64,000 nt of DNA, from assembly GCA_017410165.1 (NCBI GenBank), contig JAFQRH010000019.1, forward strand, positions 62,001 to 126,000, given 5' to 3'. This DNA is from Alistipes sp. Lineage in GTDB: Bacteria > Bacteroidota > Bacteroidia > Bacteroidales > Rikenellaceae. Below are positions 1 through 9,228 of this stretch, one piece after another; the first letter of the stretch is position 1; each line of letters opens with the position of its first letter. The notes beneath the pieces were generated by a model, which saw nothing but the letters and a program-made list of their open reading frames with translations, made no database searches and had not been told where the DNA came from. The position numbers were made by a program, and so were the translations under genes.

Positions 1-1
1 A

Positions 2-46
2 CTCGAAGTGCGGATAGTAGATACCCCCCTGTTTTACAACTTCTAA
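2..46 (+). CDS. 3' end of an upstream gene (partial)
   Basis: The first bases read open in one frame for 14 codons and stop at TAA 44-46; the last residues are D-T-P-L-F-Y-N-F. A strong hairpin follows seven bases after the stop, as expected for the end of a plus-strand gene. A C-terminal phenylalanine after alternating residues is typical of outer-membrane beta-barrels, but 14 residues are too few to name a family. Another frame is also open here but runs into the hairpin, so it is less likely. Confidence 0.35.
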   Translation, partial: LEVRIVDTPLFYNF

Positions 47-48
47 CA

Positions 49-93
49 AAAAGGGCGTGTCTAAACAAAACTTGTTAGACACGCCCTTATTTT
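49..93 (+). terminator. Hairpin terminator, copy 1 of a dispersed repeat
   Basis: A perfect 12-bp stem (53-64 with 75-86, arm GGGCGTGTCTAA) has a 10-base loop, an A-run before it and a T-rich tail after it, so it could terminate in both directions. Nearly the same 45 bases, including loop and left flank, recur at 36518-36561. Confidence 0.7.
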
Positions 94-630
94 ATGTGGC
101 TATAAAGGTTGCGCTCGCCCTCAAAATACACAATTTATGGCTCGTATATGCACATACCTATATATATTATACACGCCCGATTTTGCAATTATGCAATGAA
201 AACCCACAACAATATGGATATATATGACATATAAATAAATATTTATTCTTATTACATTTTGTTGCACGGCTGCGATTTCTACTCTTTTTGCATAACAAAT
301 CGGCTTGTTGTATTATATTGAGCCATAGATGGTTGCGTTTTAGGGACGAATTTGCCGATTTCTCGATTTTGGGGCGTTGTGTGATTCATCTCTGTTAGGA
401 ATATCACAGCGTTGTGACTACGTGTGCCGGCCTCAGAAATCGCGTTTTATTGGGGCTCTAATTTTGTGTTAAGGGCTGATTTAACGTAGTTATTATAATT
501 TATTGAAAAATTCTTCAAAAAATTTAATTACAATTTATAACTTTTTGGGGTTGAATAGTAACAATCTTAAATCGGTTTGCGATAAAATAATTTTAGTCTG
601 TCACAATGGCGCAAATTTATTCAAAAATTA
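94..630. other. Intergenic region, no gene seen
   Basis: AT-rich stretch upstream of the SusC-type gene with many stops in all frames. It has alternating TA runs near 165-175 and 220-235. A 66-codon frame at 503-703 crosses the promoter and is not credible. A TAATTTTG at 459-466 resembles a -7 box but has no good -33 partner. I see no RNA gene or regulator here. Confidence 0.5.
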
Positions 631-662
631 TTTGCTTACACTGTTTATTTATTGTAACTTTG
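631..662 (+). promoter_or_regulatory. Bacteroidetes-type promoter for the SusCD locus
   Basis: TTTG at 631-634 and TAACTTTG at 655-662 are separated by 20 bases, an exact fit to the Bacteroidetes sigma-ABfr consensus TTTG-N19-21-TAnnTTTG. Transcription should start near 668, leaving a leader of about 35 bases. Confidence 0.75.
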
Positions 663-702
663 CGCAGAAATGGCTATTAAATTTTTTACAAACTAATAAT
701 TA

Positions 703-3700
703 ATGCTTATGGTAAGGAAAATTGTACTATCAATTGCTACCGTTCTCGCAGTGTGTGGTTTTGCACTTGCACAGAACAAGCAAGTAACGGGTACGGTTAC
801 CGGCACGGACGGTGCTCCGGTTGTCGGTGCTACTGTTGTGGTTGATGGAACCACACTTGGTACATCTACCGATTTGCAGGGTAAGTTCGTGTTGGATGCT
901 CCGGCAGACGGCACTCTTACGGTTTCGTTCATCGGTTATCAAGACCAAAAGGTTGCTATCAATGGCAAGACTAGCGTCAACGTCGTTCTGCACGAGTCGT
1001 CGCAGAAGATCGGTGATGTCGTAGTTGTTGCGTTCGGTCAGACGACGAAAGAGGCGTTTAGCGGTTCGGCTACGACTATTAAGGCGGATGACCTGATTAA
1101 GACCCAGTCGTCGAACGTTGCCGACGCTCTCGTTGGTAAGGTTACGGGTATGCAGATGGCATCGGCTACGGGTCGTCCGGGTGCAGGTCAGTCGATTCGT
1201 ATCCGTGGTTTCGGTTCGGTTTCGTCTGACGTAGGTCAGGAGCCGTTGTGGGTTGTTGACGGTGTGCCTTTCGAGGGCGATATCAACAACATCAACTCGA
1301 ACGATATCGAGTCGATTACCGTCTTGAAGGATGCTGCTTCGACTGCACTCTACGGTTCGCGTGGTGCCAATGGTGTCATTATGGTTACAACCAAGCGTGC
1401 CAAGGTGGGTGACGCAATCGTTACCTTCGATGGTAAGTGGGGTGTGAACACAAAGGCACATCGTACGTATGACTACATCACCAGCCCGGGTGAGTACTAC
1501 GAGATGCACTATCGTGCGTTGAGCAACTACTACTACAACCAGGGTTATGCTGATGGTGAAATCTATCAGGCGGCTAACAAGGTCATCACCTCGACTCCGG
1601 GTGCCGGTGGTTTGGGTTACAACGTCTATAACGTACCGGAGGGCGAGTACCTCATCGGTCGTAACGGTAAGTTGAACCCTAACGCAACGCTCGGTCGCAA
1701 GGTGACTTATAAGGATAAGACCTATACGGTTATGCCGGACAATTGGCTCGACGAACTCTACGGTTCGGGCTTCCGTCAGGAGTACAACGTGAGCGTTGCT
1801 GCTGCTACCGATAAGGCGAACTTCTACGCATCGTTGGGTTACCTCGACAATAAGGGTATCATCGACGGTTCGCATCAGGATCGTCTCACCGCACGTTTGC
1901 GCGCTGACTATCAGGCAAAGAAGTGGTTGAAGGTAGGTGGTAACTTCTCGTTCACTCACTTCGATTGGCGTAACGGTAACAGCCCAAGCGACGAGGGTGA
2001 TAGCGACGGTGGTAACATCTTTGCACAGGTTGTTCGCTACGCTCCTATCTATCCGCTCTTTATGCGCGATGGCGAGGGTAACATTATTATCGACCAGTAT
2101 GGCTATCAGCTCTACGATAATGGTGATGGTATGAACGCAGGTTCGGTTCGTCCGTCGGCTGCACAGTCCAACCCATTGCAGGATATCATCCTCAACAAGT
2201 ATCGTAGCGAGGGTAACGCATTCTCGGTTAACGGTTATGCAGACTTCTTCCTCTACAAGGGCTTGAAACTCACCATCAATGGTGCTGCCGATTTGGACGA
2301 GACACGTCATACGTCTATGATGAACCCTTACTACGGTCAGTTTGCAACCAGTGGTGGTTCGATCAGCAAGTCGCACTCGCGTCAGATTTCGTACAACTTG
2401 CAGCAGTTCCTCTCCTACAACGAGACATTTGCTGACAAGCACAACGTTGACCTCGTTCTCGGTCACGAGTACTACAACGTCCGCAACTACTCTCTCGGTG
2501 CATACCGTACGCGTATGTTCTCGATTGACAATATGGAGTTGTCGGGTGCTGTGGTTGATGGTATGAGCTCGTCGTCGGGTATGAGCGAGTACAACAAGGA
2601 GGGTTACTTCTTCCGTGGTCAGTACGCTTTCGACAACCGTATCTTCGTATCGGGTTCGTATCGTCGTGACGCTTCGTCGCGCTTCCACCCGGATCACCGT
2701 TGGGGTGACTTCTGGTCGGTCAGCGCAGCTTGGCTCATCAACCGCGAGTCGTGGTTCAACGCTTCGTGGGTTGATATGTTGAAGATCAAGGCATCGTACG
2801 GTCAGCAGGGTAACGATAACATCCCTTCGTACCTCTACGCAGACCAGTACTCGATTAGCGACGACGGTAACGGCGGTATCGCTACCATCTTCGGTATGAA
2901 GGGTAATCCGAACATCACTTGGGAGACCAACTCGAACCTCAACGTTGGTGTCGAGTTCGGCTTCTGGGGCAACCGTTTGAGCGGTAGCGTTGAGTTCTTC
3001 AACCGTATCACTACCGATATGCTCTTCTCGTTGCCTGTTGCTCCGCAGTTGGGTTACTCGTCGATTTGGACCAACGTGGGCGATATGCTCAACCGTGGTA
3101 TCGAGATCGAGTTGAACGCCGACCTTATCCGTACGAAGAACGTCCTTTGGAGCTTCGGCTTGAATATGACGCACTTCAAGAATGAGGTGCTCAGCTTGCC
3201 TGATGAGTATAAGACGAAGACCGTCGAGGGCTATAAGGGTTACGAGAGTGGTTCGTACTTCCGTGGTGAGGGCTTGGCACTCTATACATTCTATATGCCT
3301 ACGTATGCAGGCGTGAATAAGGAGACCGGTGCTCCGCAGTGGTACACCTTCAAGACCAACTCGGCCGGCGAGTTCGTTCGCGACGAGAATGGCGAGCGTA
3401 TCCGCGAGATTACCGAGTCGTACTCGGAGGCAAGCCAGAATGGTCGTGAGTTGCACGGCAATTCGACTCCGAAGTTGTATGGTGGTTTCAACACTTCGTT
3501 GAACCTCTACGGTTTCGATTTGTCGGTTGGTTTCACTTACCAGATTGGTGGTAAGGTTTACGATAGCGGTTACGCATCGTATATGTCGTCGCCATTCGGT
3601 TCGTCGGTTGGTGAGAACTACCACAAGGATTTGTACAATGCTTGGACTCCGCAGAATACCGATACGAACGTTCCACGTTTGCAGTATAACGATGAGTACA

Positions 3701-3960
3701 CGACAAGCACTTCGTCGCGTTTCTTGGTTGATGCAAGCTATCTGAACATTCAGAACATCGTTCTCGGTTACACTCTTCCACAGCGCATTACCCGCAAGTT
3801 CCTCGTTCAGCGTCTGCGTGTATATGTTGCTTGCGACAATGTATGGTACTGGTCGCAGCGTGAGGGTCTTGACCCACGTCAGGGCTTCTCGGGTGGTACT
3901 TCGTTGTACTACTACGCTCCAATCCGCACATTCTCCGGCGGTGTTACCATCTCGTTCTAA
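703..3960 (+). CDS. SusC/RagA-family TonB-linked outer membrane receptor
   Basis: A 1085-residue TonB-dependent transporter of the SusC/RagA family, which moves large nutrients across the outer membrane under a lipoprotein lid (SusD). In order: signal peptide (about 1-24), CarboxypepD-regulatory-like Ig domain (about 28-96), TonB box region G-D-V-V-V-V-A-F-G near 103-111, plug ending in the family signature Y-G-S-R-G-A-N-G-V-I-M-V-T-T near 218-231, then a long beta-barrel ending in phenylalanine. Length is typical. The start could also be the ATG at 709. It is followed after 27 bases by the SusD partner, under one promoter (631-662). No carbohydrate enzyme or sensor-regulator lies beside it, so the substrate cannot be named. 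The gene is almost free of TTA, CTA and TCA codons, as expected for high expression. Confidence 0.93.
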   Translation: MLMVRKIVLSIATVLAVCGFALAQNKQVTGTVTGTDGAPVVGATVVVDGTTLGTSTDLQGKFVLDAPADGTLTVSFIGYQDQKVAINGKTSVNVVLHESSQKIGDVVVVAFGQTTKEAFSGSATTIKADDLIKTQSSNVADALVGKVTGMQMASATGRPGAGQSIRIRGFGSVSSDVGQEPLWVVDGVPFEGDINNINSNDIESITVLKDAASTALYGSRGANGVIMVTTKRAKVGDAIVTFDGKWGVNTKAHRTYDYITSPGEYYEMHYRALSNYYYNQGYADGEIYQAANKVITSTPGAGGLGYNVYNVPEGEYLIGRNGKLNPNATLGRKVTYKDKTYTVMPDNWLDELYGSGFRQEYNVSVAAATDKANFYASLGYLDNKGIIDGSHQDRLTARLRADYQAKKWLKVGGNFSFTHFDWRNGNSPSDEGDSDGGNIFAQVVRYAPIYPLFMRDGEGNIIIDQYGYQLYDNGDGMNAGSVRPSAAQSNPLQDIILNKYRSEGNAFSVNGYADFFLYKGLKLTINGAADLDETRHTSMMNPYYGQFATSGGSISKSHSRQISYNLQQFLSYNETFADKHNVDLVLGHEYYNVRNYSLGAYRTRMFSIDNMELSGAVVDGMSSSSGMSEYNKEGYFFRGQYAFDNRIFVSGSYRRDASSRFHPDHRWGDFWSVSAAWLINRESWFNASWVDMLKIKASYGQQGNDNIPSYLYADQYSISDDGNGGIATIFGMKGNPNITWETNSNLNVGVEFGFWGNRLSGSVEFFNRITTDMLFSLPVAPQLGYSSIWTNVGDMLNRGIEIELNADLIRTKNVLWSFGLNMTHFKNEVLSLPDEYKTKTVEGYKGYESGSYFRGEGLALYTFYMPTYAGVNKETGAPQWYTFKTNSAGEFVRDENGERIREITESYSEASQNGRELHGNSTPKLYGGFNTSLNLYGFDLSVGFTYQIGGKVYDSGYASYMSSPFGSSVGENYHKDLYNAWTPQNTDTNVPRLQYNDEYTTSTSSRFLVDASYLNIQNIVLGYTLPQRITRKFLVQRLRVYVACDNVWYWSQREGLDPRQGFSGGTSLYYYAPIRTFSGGVTISF

Positions 3961-3987
3961 TAATTTAATATGAAGGAGGAAATGAAT

Positions 3988-5652
3988 ATGAACAAGATAT
4001 TGAAGTTTACAGCAATATTGCTCGGTGCAGCGGTTGTCACAACCGGCTGTATCAAGGAGCCACTTCCGCAGGGCAGCGGTGTAATTCAGGATCAGGTTGC
4101 CGAATCGCCATTTGCTTTCAGCGGTATCGCTTCGTCTATCCCGACTTCGCTCATCACCAACTATATCGGTTTGGGTGAGCATATCGACTTCGGTTACCCT
4201 GGTTTGATGGGTTGTACCGACCGTTTGGTGGGTGATGTATTCCCTGCTTGCTGGTACGCAGGTGGTAACCAGTACTACGACCGTTTTCAGCCGTATATGT
4301 ACAATTTTGGTATGTCTTATACCGGTTCGGGTCCGTACTTCTTCTGGGTTAGCTACTACCAGTTCATCAAGTCGGCTAACGACCTTCTCTCGATTACCGA
4401 GGGTGGCGAGAGCGAGGATGCAAAGATGTACTGCGGTCTGGGTAAGGCGTTCCGCGCAATGTACTACCTCGACCTGGTTCGTCTCTATGACGCATTGCCT
4501 GCAAAGGCGCCGAAGAATCCTGCTTACGAGACCGAGTTGGCTCGCGTTCAGGGCTTGACAGTGCCTTGGGTTGATTACAATACCACACAGGAGATGTCGA
4601 TTAACAACCCACGTATGACTCGCAAAGAGGCATTCGATCACATTTTGGGTGACTTGGCAGTTGCCGAGACTAATTTGGCAAATTATGAGCGTGCAACAAA
4701 GGCGCTCCCTTCGCTTGCTTGTGTTTACGGTTTGTTGGCTCGTACCTATCTCTGGTTGGGTGGTTACACCGAGGAGATTGAGGGCATCCCGACCGGCACC
4801 GAGGCATATAAGAAGGCAGCCGAGTATGCTCGCAAAGCGATTACCGCTTCGGGTGCAGCTCCGATGACCAAGCAGGAGTGGACCGATCCGACGACCGGTT
4901 TCAACACGACTGTTCAGGCCTGGATGTGGTCGATGATTCAGACTGTGGATACCGTTCTTGGCAACTTGCATTCGTTCACCGCACATATGTCGGTTGAGTC
5001 GGAGTGGGGTTACGGTTTCTTGGCACAGCCGGGTCTTCCGAAGTACGCTTACGAGCGTCTGTCGAACACCGACTTCCGTAAGTCGCTCATCAAGGGTGAG
5101 GAGACTACGTGGGAGGATATGAAGGACCTCACTTTGCTCAGCGAGGAGAATTGGGAGACTGTTGCTCCTTACGCGTTCTTCAAGTTCCGTCCTGCCGGTG
5201 GTGAGACCGTTAACTACACTACGGGTAACGTAACCGATATTCCTTTGATGCGTGTTGAGGAGATGTACTTCATCGAGATGGAGGCAATCGCTCACTACGA
5301 CGAGGGTACGGCTCGCAACCTGCTCACATCGTTTATGACTTCGTATCGTGACGAGGCGTACAAAGTTTCGCCGCTCGCTAAATCGCTCATCGACGAGATT
5401 ATCTTCCAGAAGCGTATCGAGTTCTGGGGCGAGGGTATCGTTTACTACGACTTCAAGCGTCTGAATATGGGTATCAACAACGGCTACGACGGCTCGAATG
5501 CTCCTGCCGGTGCTCGTTGGACGACCGATGGTCGTGCTCCTTGGTGGAACCTGGTTATTCCGCGTAGCGAGACTTCGCAGAATGCTCCTTGCGCAGCATA
5601 CAATAACCCGAATCCGCAGGATACCTACGATTCTAACGATGAGAATATTTAA
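3988..5652 (+). CDS. SusD/RagB-family nutrient-binding lipoprotein
   Basis: Surface lipoprotein of the SusD/RagB family, the substrate-binding lid paired with the preceding SusC. The signal peptide ends in a lipobox V-T-T-G-C with Cys21. The alpha-helical TPR-type fold is suggested by the length (about 555 residues) and a C-terminal region with E-I-I-F-Q-K-R-I-E-F-W-G-E-G and Y-Y-D-F-K-R-L, a hallmark of the family. In-frame ATGs occur at 3970, 3982 and 3988. A strong AAGGAGGA at 3973-3980 sits seven bases before 3988, which decides that start. It is unusual in having so clear a Shine-Dalgarno for this phylum. It is co-transcribed with the SusC gene and the large lipoprotein downstream. Confidence 0.92.
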   Translation: MNKILKFTAILLGAAVVTTGCIKEPLPQGSGVIQDQVAESPFAFSGIASSIPTSLITNYIGLGEHIDFGYPGLMGCTDRLVGDVFPACWYAGGNQYYDRFQPYMYNFGMSYTGSGPYFFWVSYYQFIKSANDLLSITEGGESEDAKMYCGLGKAFRAMYYLDLVRLYDALPAKAPKNPAYETELARVQGLTVPWVDYNTTQEMSINNPRMTRKEAFDHILGDLAVAETNLANYERATKALPSLACVYGLLARTYLWLGGYTEEIEGIPTGTEAYKKAAEYARKAITASGAAPMTKQEWTDPTTGFNTTVQAWMWSMIQTVDTVLGNLHSFTAHMSVESEWGYGFLAQPGLPKYAYERLSNTDFRKSLIKGEETTWEDMKDLTLLSEENWETVAPYAFFKFRPAGGETVNYTTGNVTDIPLMRVEEMYFIEMEAIAHYDEGTARNLLTSFMTSYRDEAYKVSPLAKSLIDEIIFQKRIEFWGEGIVYYDFKRLNMGINNGYDGSNAPAGARWTTDGRAPWWNLVIPRSETSQNAPCAAYNNPNPQDTYDSNDENI

Positions 5653-5676
5653 TCACTTTGGTAACCAAAAACAGTA

Positions 5677-8600
5677 ATGACAATGAAAACTTTGAAAAAT
5701 TTCACATACGCCCTGATCGCACTCTGCTGCGGTTTCGCGGTGTCGTGTTCGCAGGATACGACCCACGAGGCGGGCGCACCGGAGGTTGATGGTTGCTTTG
5801 GCGTCTATTTCCCTGAGCAGGATAATACGGGCGACATCGAAATCGACCCTACGGCTGCTTTGACCTATACTTATACCGTTATCCGTACCAACTATGAGGT
5901 TGAGGGCGAAGTAATTGTTCCGGTAGAGGTTGTTGAGAACACTGACGATATGTACACCGTTGGCGATATCGTATTCGGCGAGGGTGAGGAGACTACTCAG
6001 CTCACCGTAACACTCTCTGACAAGTCGGAGATTGGTAAGAAGTACACGCTGACGCTCGATATCGTAGATGATAACTACGCTTTGAAGTACGGCGACAAGC
6101 CGACTGCACTCTCTGTTTCGCTCACCCGCGTTAAGTGGTTGGAGGTTGGCGAGTGCGACTATACCGAGGATGCTGTTACCTCGTATTGGAGCTTCACTGG
6201 TTTGGATGGTAATCCAACCTATCCTGTACAGGTCCAGGTTCGTGAGGACTCGATCGACAAGACGGCTTGGGAGGCAGCAATGGATGGTACCGGCTCGGCT
6301 GATGGCTTGGTAGGTACTTACCGTATGGTAAATGCTTATGCTGTTGGTCCGTGGACAGGTTTGACTCCGGAGCAGGCACTCGAAAAGGGCTTTGCTGACT
6401 ATATCGTTATTCAGGTTGATGCTGCTGATAAGGTCTATATCAAGAAGGCAGAGATGGGCGGTGCAATGCCTGAGATTTTGGGCGGTAAGCCGGGTATCTG
6501 GTCTTTTGTAGATTACTATTTGGTTAAGGGCGAGACCGATCCGTCTGCGTTGGAGAACATCACCGAGGAGATGTACGGTTTCATCAAGAATGGTGAGATT
6601 CGCTTCAATGAAGGTATGATTCTTATCAACCCGGGTGAGGCCGCAGGTGCAGAGTATGCCGATGGTTCGACATTTACTTCTGGTGGTAATGCCAGTGGTG
6701 CGTGGTGTTTGAACCTCTGTAAGGCGCTCAACAAGTACTCGTTGGAGTTGCCTGATTTGGCAACGGGTACCGACGGTGACTTCAAGTATTCGGAGGTTGA
6801 GGTTGCTCCTGGCACGCTCTTCTATTCGGAGTCGCAGGTTGCATCGTGGGAACAGCCACTCGAAGTTGGCGAGCCGATTGTTTATACCGACAACGCTCAC
6901 AAGGAGTTCGCCGAGCAGTACGGTAAGTTGTATCGTTTGCCTTCGCTCTATACGGAGGGCTACCACATCTACTTCTGCGTAAATGGCGATGGTGAAGTGG
7001 TATTCCCTGAGGATTTGGCTGTTCAGCCAACCGGTATGGTTGTTGGTGGCGCCGACATCTACGTTATTATCGATGGCGATAAGTCGTCGTTCGACGCCAA
7101 GACCGGCGAGACGGTTCTCTCCTCTACGCTCGTTACGCCTAATGGCTCCGAGATTTTGGAGTACGGTACTTATACCGAGACTTTGACGGCTAAGGCACCG
7201 GAGTTTGGTTTCGAGACGATTGCCGACTTGAAGACCGATTTCTCGTACCGCACCGCTTTCAAGGATTTGTATAAGTCGGGCTATAAGGATGATGAGTGGG
7301 CTGCCGAGTTCCAGGTTGGTACTTGCGCAAATCCGGCACTTGCTGCTGCATTCGAGAGCGCATACGGTACGGCATATTGTATTCCAAGCGTGTATGCCGA
7401 GGGCTACAACCTCTACTTCTGCGGTGATGCCGAGGGTAAGGTTTCGGTACCTGCTACCTACGCAAAACAGCCAACCGGCGAGCAGATCTATGGTAAGAGC
7501 GTATATGCTGTGATTACCGGTGGTGAGGTAAATGCGCAGGGTTGTACGTTGAAGGTTGCGTTCGTATTCGAGGATGGTACATTGGTTACTCCAACCAAGA
7601 ACTACACCGAGAAGCTCGTGACTTACAACTGGCTGCCTGTTTCGACGGGTACTTACACTACCAATCTGCTTACCAACGATGAGGGTACCGAAGTGGAGCC
7701 GGTAACCGGTTTGACGTTAGCTCAGGCCGAGGGTACAAACCTCTATCGTATCGAGAACTTCTGGGGCGCAGAGGGTAATCACCTCGAATTTACTTGGGAT
7801 CCGACTACCAACAAGTGCGATATTAATGGTCCGATGTACACCGGCTATGAATATCAGGCAGGTGCAGGTATCTATGCAATGGATGCTATTGAGGTTTGGG
7901 ATTGGCTTGGAGATCCGTTTATCGGTGGTTGGGCAGAAGCCGAGTCGTATAATTGGCATCAGCCATACTATGACCCTGCAACCCTTACGTTCCACATCTA
8001 CGTATCGTACACTATTCCGGCTTTGGGTGGCGCATTCAACCAAGCTAAGCAGTACCACGATACCTTCGTATTGGATGGCGAGCCATCGGTTATTGAGTGG
8101 GCTCCGTATGCAACTGCATCGTTCACCTACAACGACTCACAGGTATTCACAGGTATCGAGGCAGGTATGGTTGAAGAGAATTGTCCTGTTGAGCGTTACG
8201 GTGAGACCAACAAGTACCGTGTGGCAATCATGAACAAGCAGTTGGTACTCGACTTCCGTTTCGATGCTGCGAAGAACCAGATTGAGGTCCCTTCTGTGTT
8301 CCTCTATGAGGATGTATATCAGGGTGAGGTGTACAAGGCATATTTGGGCGATGCTGCTGCTTGCTATGTAGATATCTGGGGAGCGACTACGAAGGATGGT
8401 ACTCCGCTGACCTATGAGGATGTTTATGCAATATATCCTAACACCTACGATGCTGCAACGCAGACTCTTACATTTGAGTGGTGGTACTATGACGATTTGG
8501 GCTATCCTATGTCGGACAATACTTACAATGCTTTGACTACCGGTCAGTCGGAGAAGGCGAAGTTGCAGTTCACCGGTGCACCGGCAGGTGGTGATGATGT

Positions 8601-8859
8601 AGCTCCTGCATCGGCGGCTGTTAAGGCACTCAGCGTGGTTTCGACCGCAAGCCGTATGATGATTAATAACTCGAAGTACGTTCTCTTCGGTGCTCGCAAG
8701 CAGATGATGAAGCGCGAGGTTACCAAGATGGAGGCGTTCAAAGAGACGACCCGTATCGAGCTCCCAACCGCACGCAAGTCGTTCGTTGAGGTAACTCCTT
8801 CGAAGCGTCCGTCGCTTGTTCGTCGCGCAAACGTAGAGGGTGCAGCAAAACTGATGTAA
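5677..8859 (+). CDS. Large repeat-containing surface lipoprotein of the SusCD locus
   Basis: A 1060-residue lipoprotein I cannot assign to a named family. The signal peptide has a lipobox A-V-S-C (Cys24; start may be the ATG at 5683). An Ig/cadherin-like N-terminal part is followed by many beta-rich, acidic and aromatic segments. Two segments repeat: residues about 417-465 and 565-612 share (Y)-x-(I/L)-P-S-(L/V)-Y-x-E-G-Y-x-(I/L)-Y-F-C and later Q-P-T-G. The last 80 residues are basic and rich in K and R, unlike the rest. Its position as third gene of a SusC-SusD unit suggests an additional surface glycan- or protein-binding subunit (SusE/F-like in role, by inference only). The unit ends at the terminator at 8889. 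Confidence 0.85.
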   Translation: MTMKTLKNFTYALIALCCGFAVSCSQDTTHEAGAPEVDGCFGVYFPEQDNTGDIEIDPTAALTYTYTVIRTNYEVEGEVIVPVEVVENTDDMYTVGDIVFGEGEETTQLTVTLSDKSEIGKKYTLTLDIVDDNYALKYGDKPTALSVSLTRVKWLEVGECDYTEDAVTSYWSFTGLDGNPTYPVQVQVREDSIDKTAWEAAMDGTGSADGLVGTYRMVNAYAVGPWTGLTPEQALEKGFADYIVIQVDAADKVYIKKAEMGGAMPEILGGKPGIWSFVDYYLVKGETDPSALENITEEMYGFIKNGEIRFNEGMILINPGEAAGAEYADGSTFTSGGNASGAWCLNLCKALNKYSLELPDLATGTDGDFKYSEVEVAPGTLFYSESQVASWEQPLEVGEPIVYTDNAHKEFAEQYGKLYRLPSLYTEGYHIYFCVNGDGEVVFPEDLAVQPTGMVVGGADIYVIIDGDKSSFDAKTGETVLSSTLVTPNGSEILEYGTYTETLTAKAPEFGFETIADLKTDFSYRTAFKDLYKSGYKDDEWAAEFQVGTCANPALAAAFESAYGTAYCIPSVYAEGYNLYFCGDAEGKVSVPATYAKQPTGEQIYGKSVYAVITGGEVNAQGCTLKVAFVFEDGTLVTPTKNYTEKLVTYNWLPVSTGTYTTNLLTNDEGTEVEPVTGLTLAQAEGTNLYRIENFWGAEGNHLEFTWDPTTNKCDINGPMYTGYEYQAGAGIYAMDAIEVWDWLGDPFIGGWAEAESYNWHQPYYDPATLTFHIYVSYTIPALGGAFNQAKQYHDTFVLDGEPSVIEWAPYATASFTYNDSQVFTGIEAGMVEENCPVERYGETNKYRVAIMNKQLVLDFRFDAAKNQIEVPSVFLYEDVYQGEVYKAYLGDAAACYVDIWGATTKDGTPLTYEDVYAIYPNTYDAATQTLTFEWWYYDDLGYPMSDNTYNALTTGQSEKAKLQFTGAPAGGDDVAPASAAVKALSVVSTASRMMINNSKYVLFGARKQMMKREVTKMEAFKETTRIELPTARKSFVEVTPSKRPSLVRRANVEGAAKLM

Positions 8860-8888
8860 TCTTCTCGTTTGAGAATCGCTTATAAAGG

Positions 8889-8918
8889 ACCGCTCGGCTA
8901 ATGGCCGGGCGGTTTTTT
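8889..8918 (+). terminator. Rho-independent terminator of the SusCD locus
   Basis: Ten-bp GC-rich stem (8889-8898 with 8904-8913, one G-T wobble), TAATG loop, then six T. It lies 29 bases after the stop of the large lipoprotein gene. Confidence 0.85.
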
Positions 8919-8944
8919 GTCGGGCGGTTTTTTTGTCGGGTAGC

Positions 8945-9050
8945 GCGTAGCGAGGGCGGTTTTTTTCAGGGTGCGTAGCGAGGGCGGTTTTTTTCAGGGT
9001 GCGTAGCGTAGTTTTTTCACAGTGCGTAGCGTTGGCGGTTTTTTTGTCGG
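8945..9050. repeat. Tandem repeats derived from a terminator arm
   Basis: Two perfect 28-base units (8945-8972 and 8973-9000), each GCGTAGCGAGGGCGG plus seven T and CAGGGT, are followed by a shortened unit (9001-9023) and a diverged unit (9024-9050). The GGGCGG-T7 part copies the descending arm and T-run of the terminator just upstream, without the ascending arm. No ORF crosses the region. Further short repeats (GTTTAGGGCT twice, near 9069-9090) follow. Confidence 0.75.
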
Positions 9051-9160
9051 TCGGGGTGTCGTGCGGGCGGTTTAGGGCTGTTTAGGGCTGTGGCGTGAGT
9101 GTGCGGGTGCTCTTGTCGGGCGAAACGCCTATAAAAAACGGCGAAGTGACGTGAGAAAAG

Positions 9161-9191
9161 TTTGCAGATTGATAATATTGTCGTACCTTTA
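9161..9191 (+). promoter_or_regulatory. Promoter for the subtilase gene
   Basis: TTTG at 9161-9164 and TACCTTTA at 9184-9191 with a 19-base spacer. This matches the Bacteroidetes promoter with one change in the last base. It lies inside an upstream extension of the subtilase reading frame and so rules out the start at 9151. Confidence 0.6.
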
Positions 9192-9228
9192 CAACTTGGA
9201 ATATAAGTTTATAAGAGAATATTTTGTT

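Noticed and set aside
42-86. Integron attC-like site (ends TCTAAC / GTTAGA)
   Set aside because: The stem is perfect and short, without the bulges of attC sites, and there is no integrase or cassette gene; a terminator-type repeat explains it better.
503-703. 66-codon plus-strand frame before the SusC-type gene
   Set aside because: It crosses the consensus promoter at 631-662, is AT-rich with no recognisable features, and ends at the SusC start.
730-5295. Very long minus-strand frame
   Set aside because: Codon-aligned shadow of SusC and SusD; the composition is explained by lack of TTA, CTA and TCA codons in the sense genes.
8945-9050. CRISPR-like array
   Set aside because: Repeats are adjacent with no unique spacers, and no cas genes are in the window.
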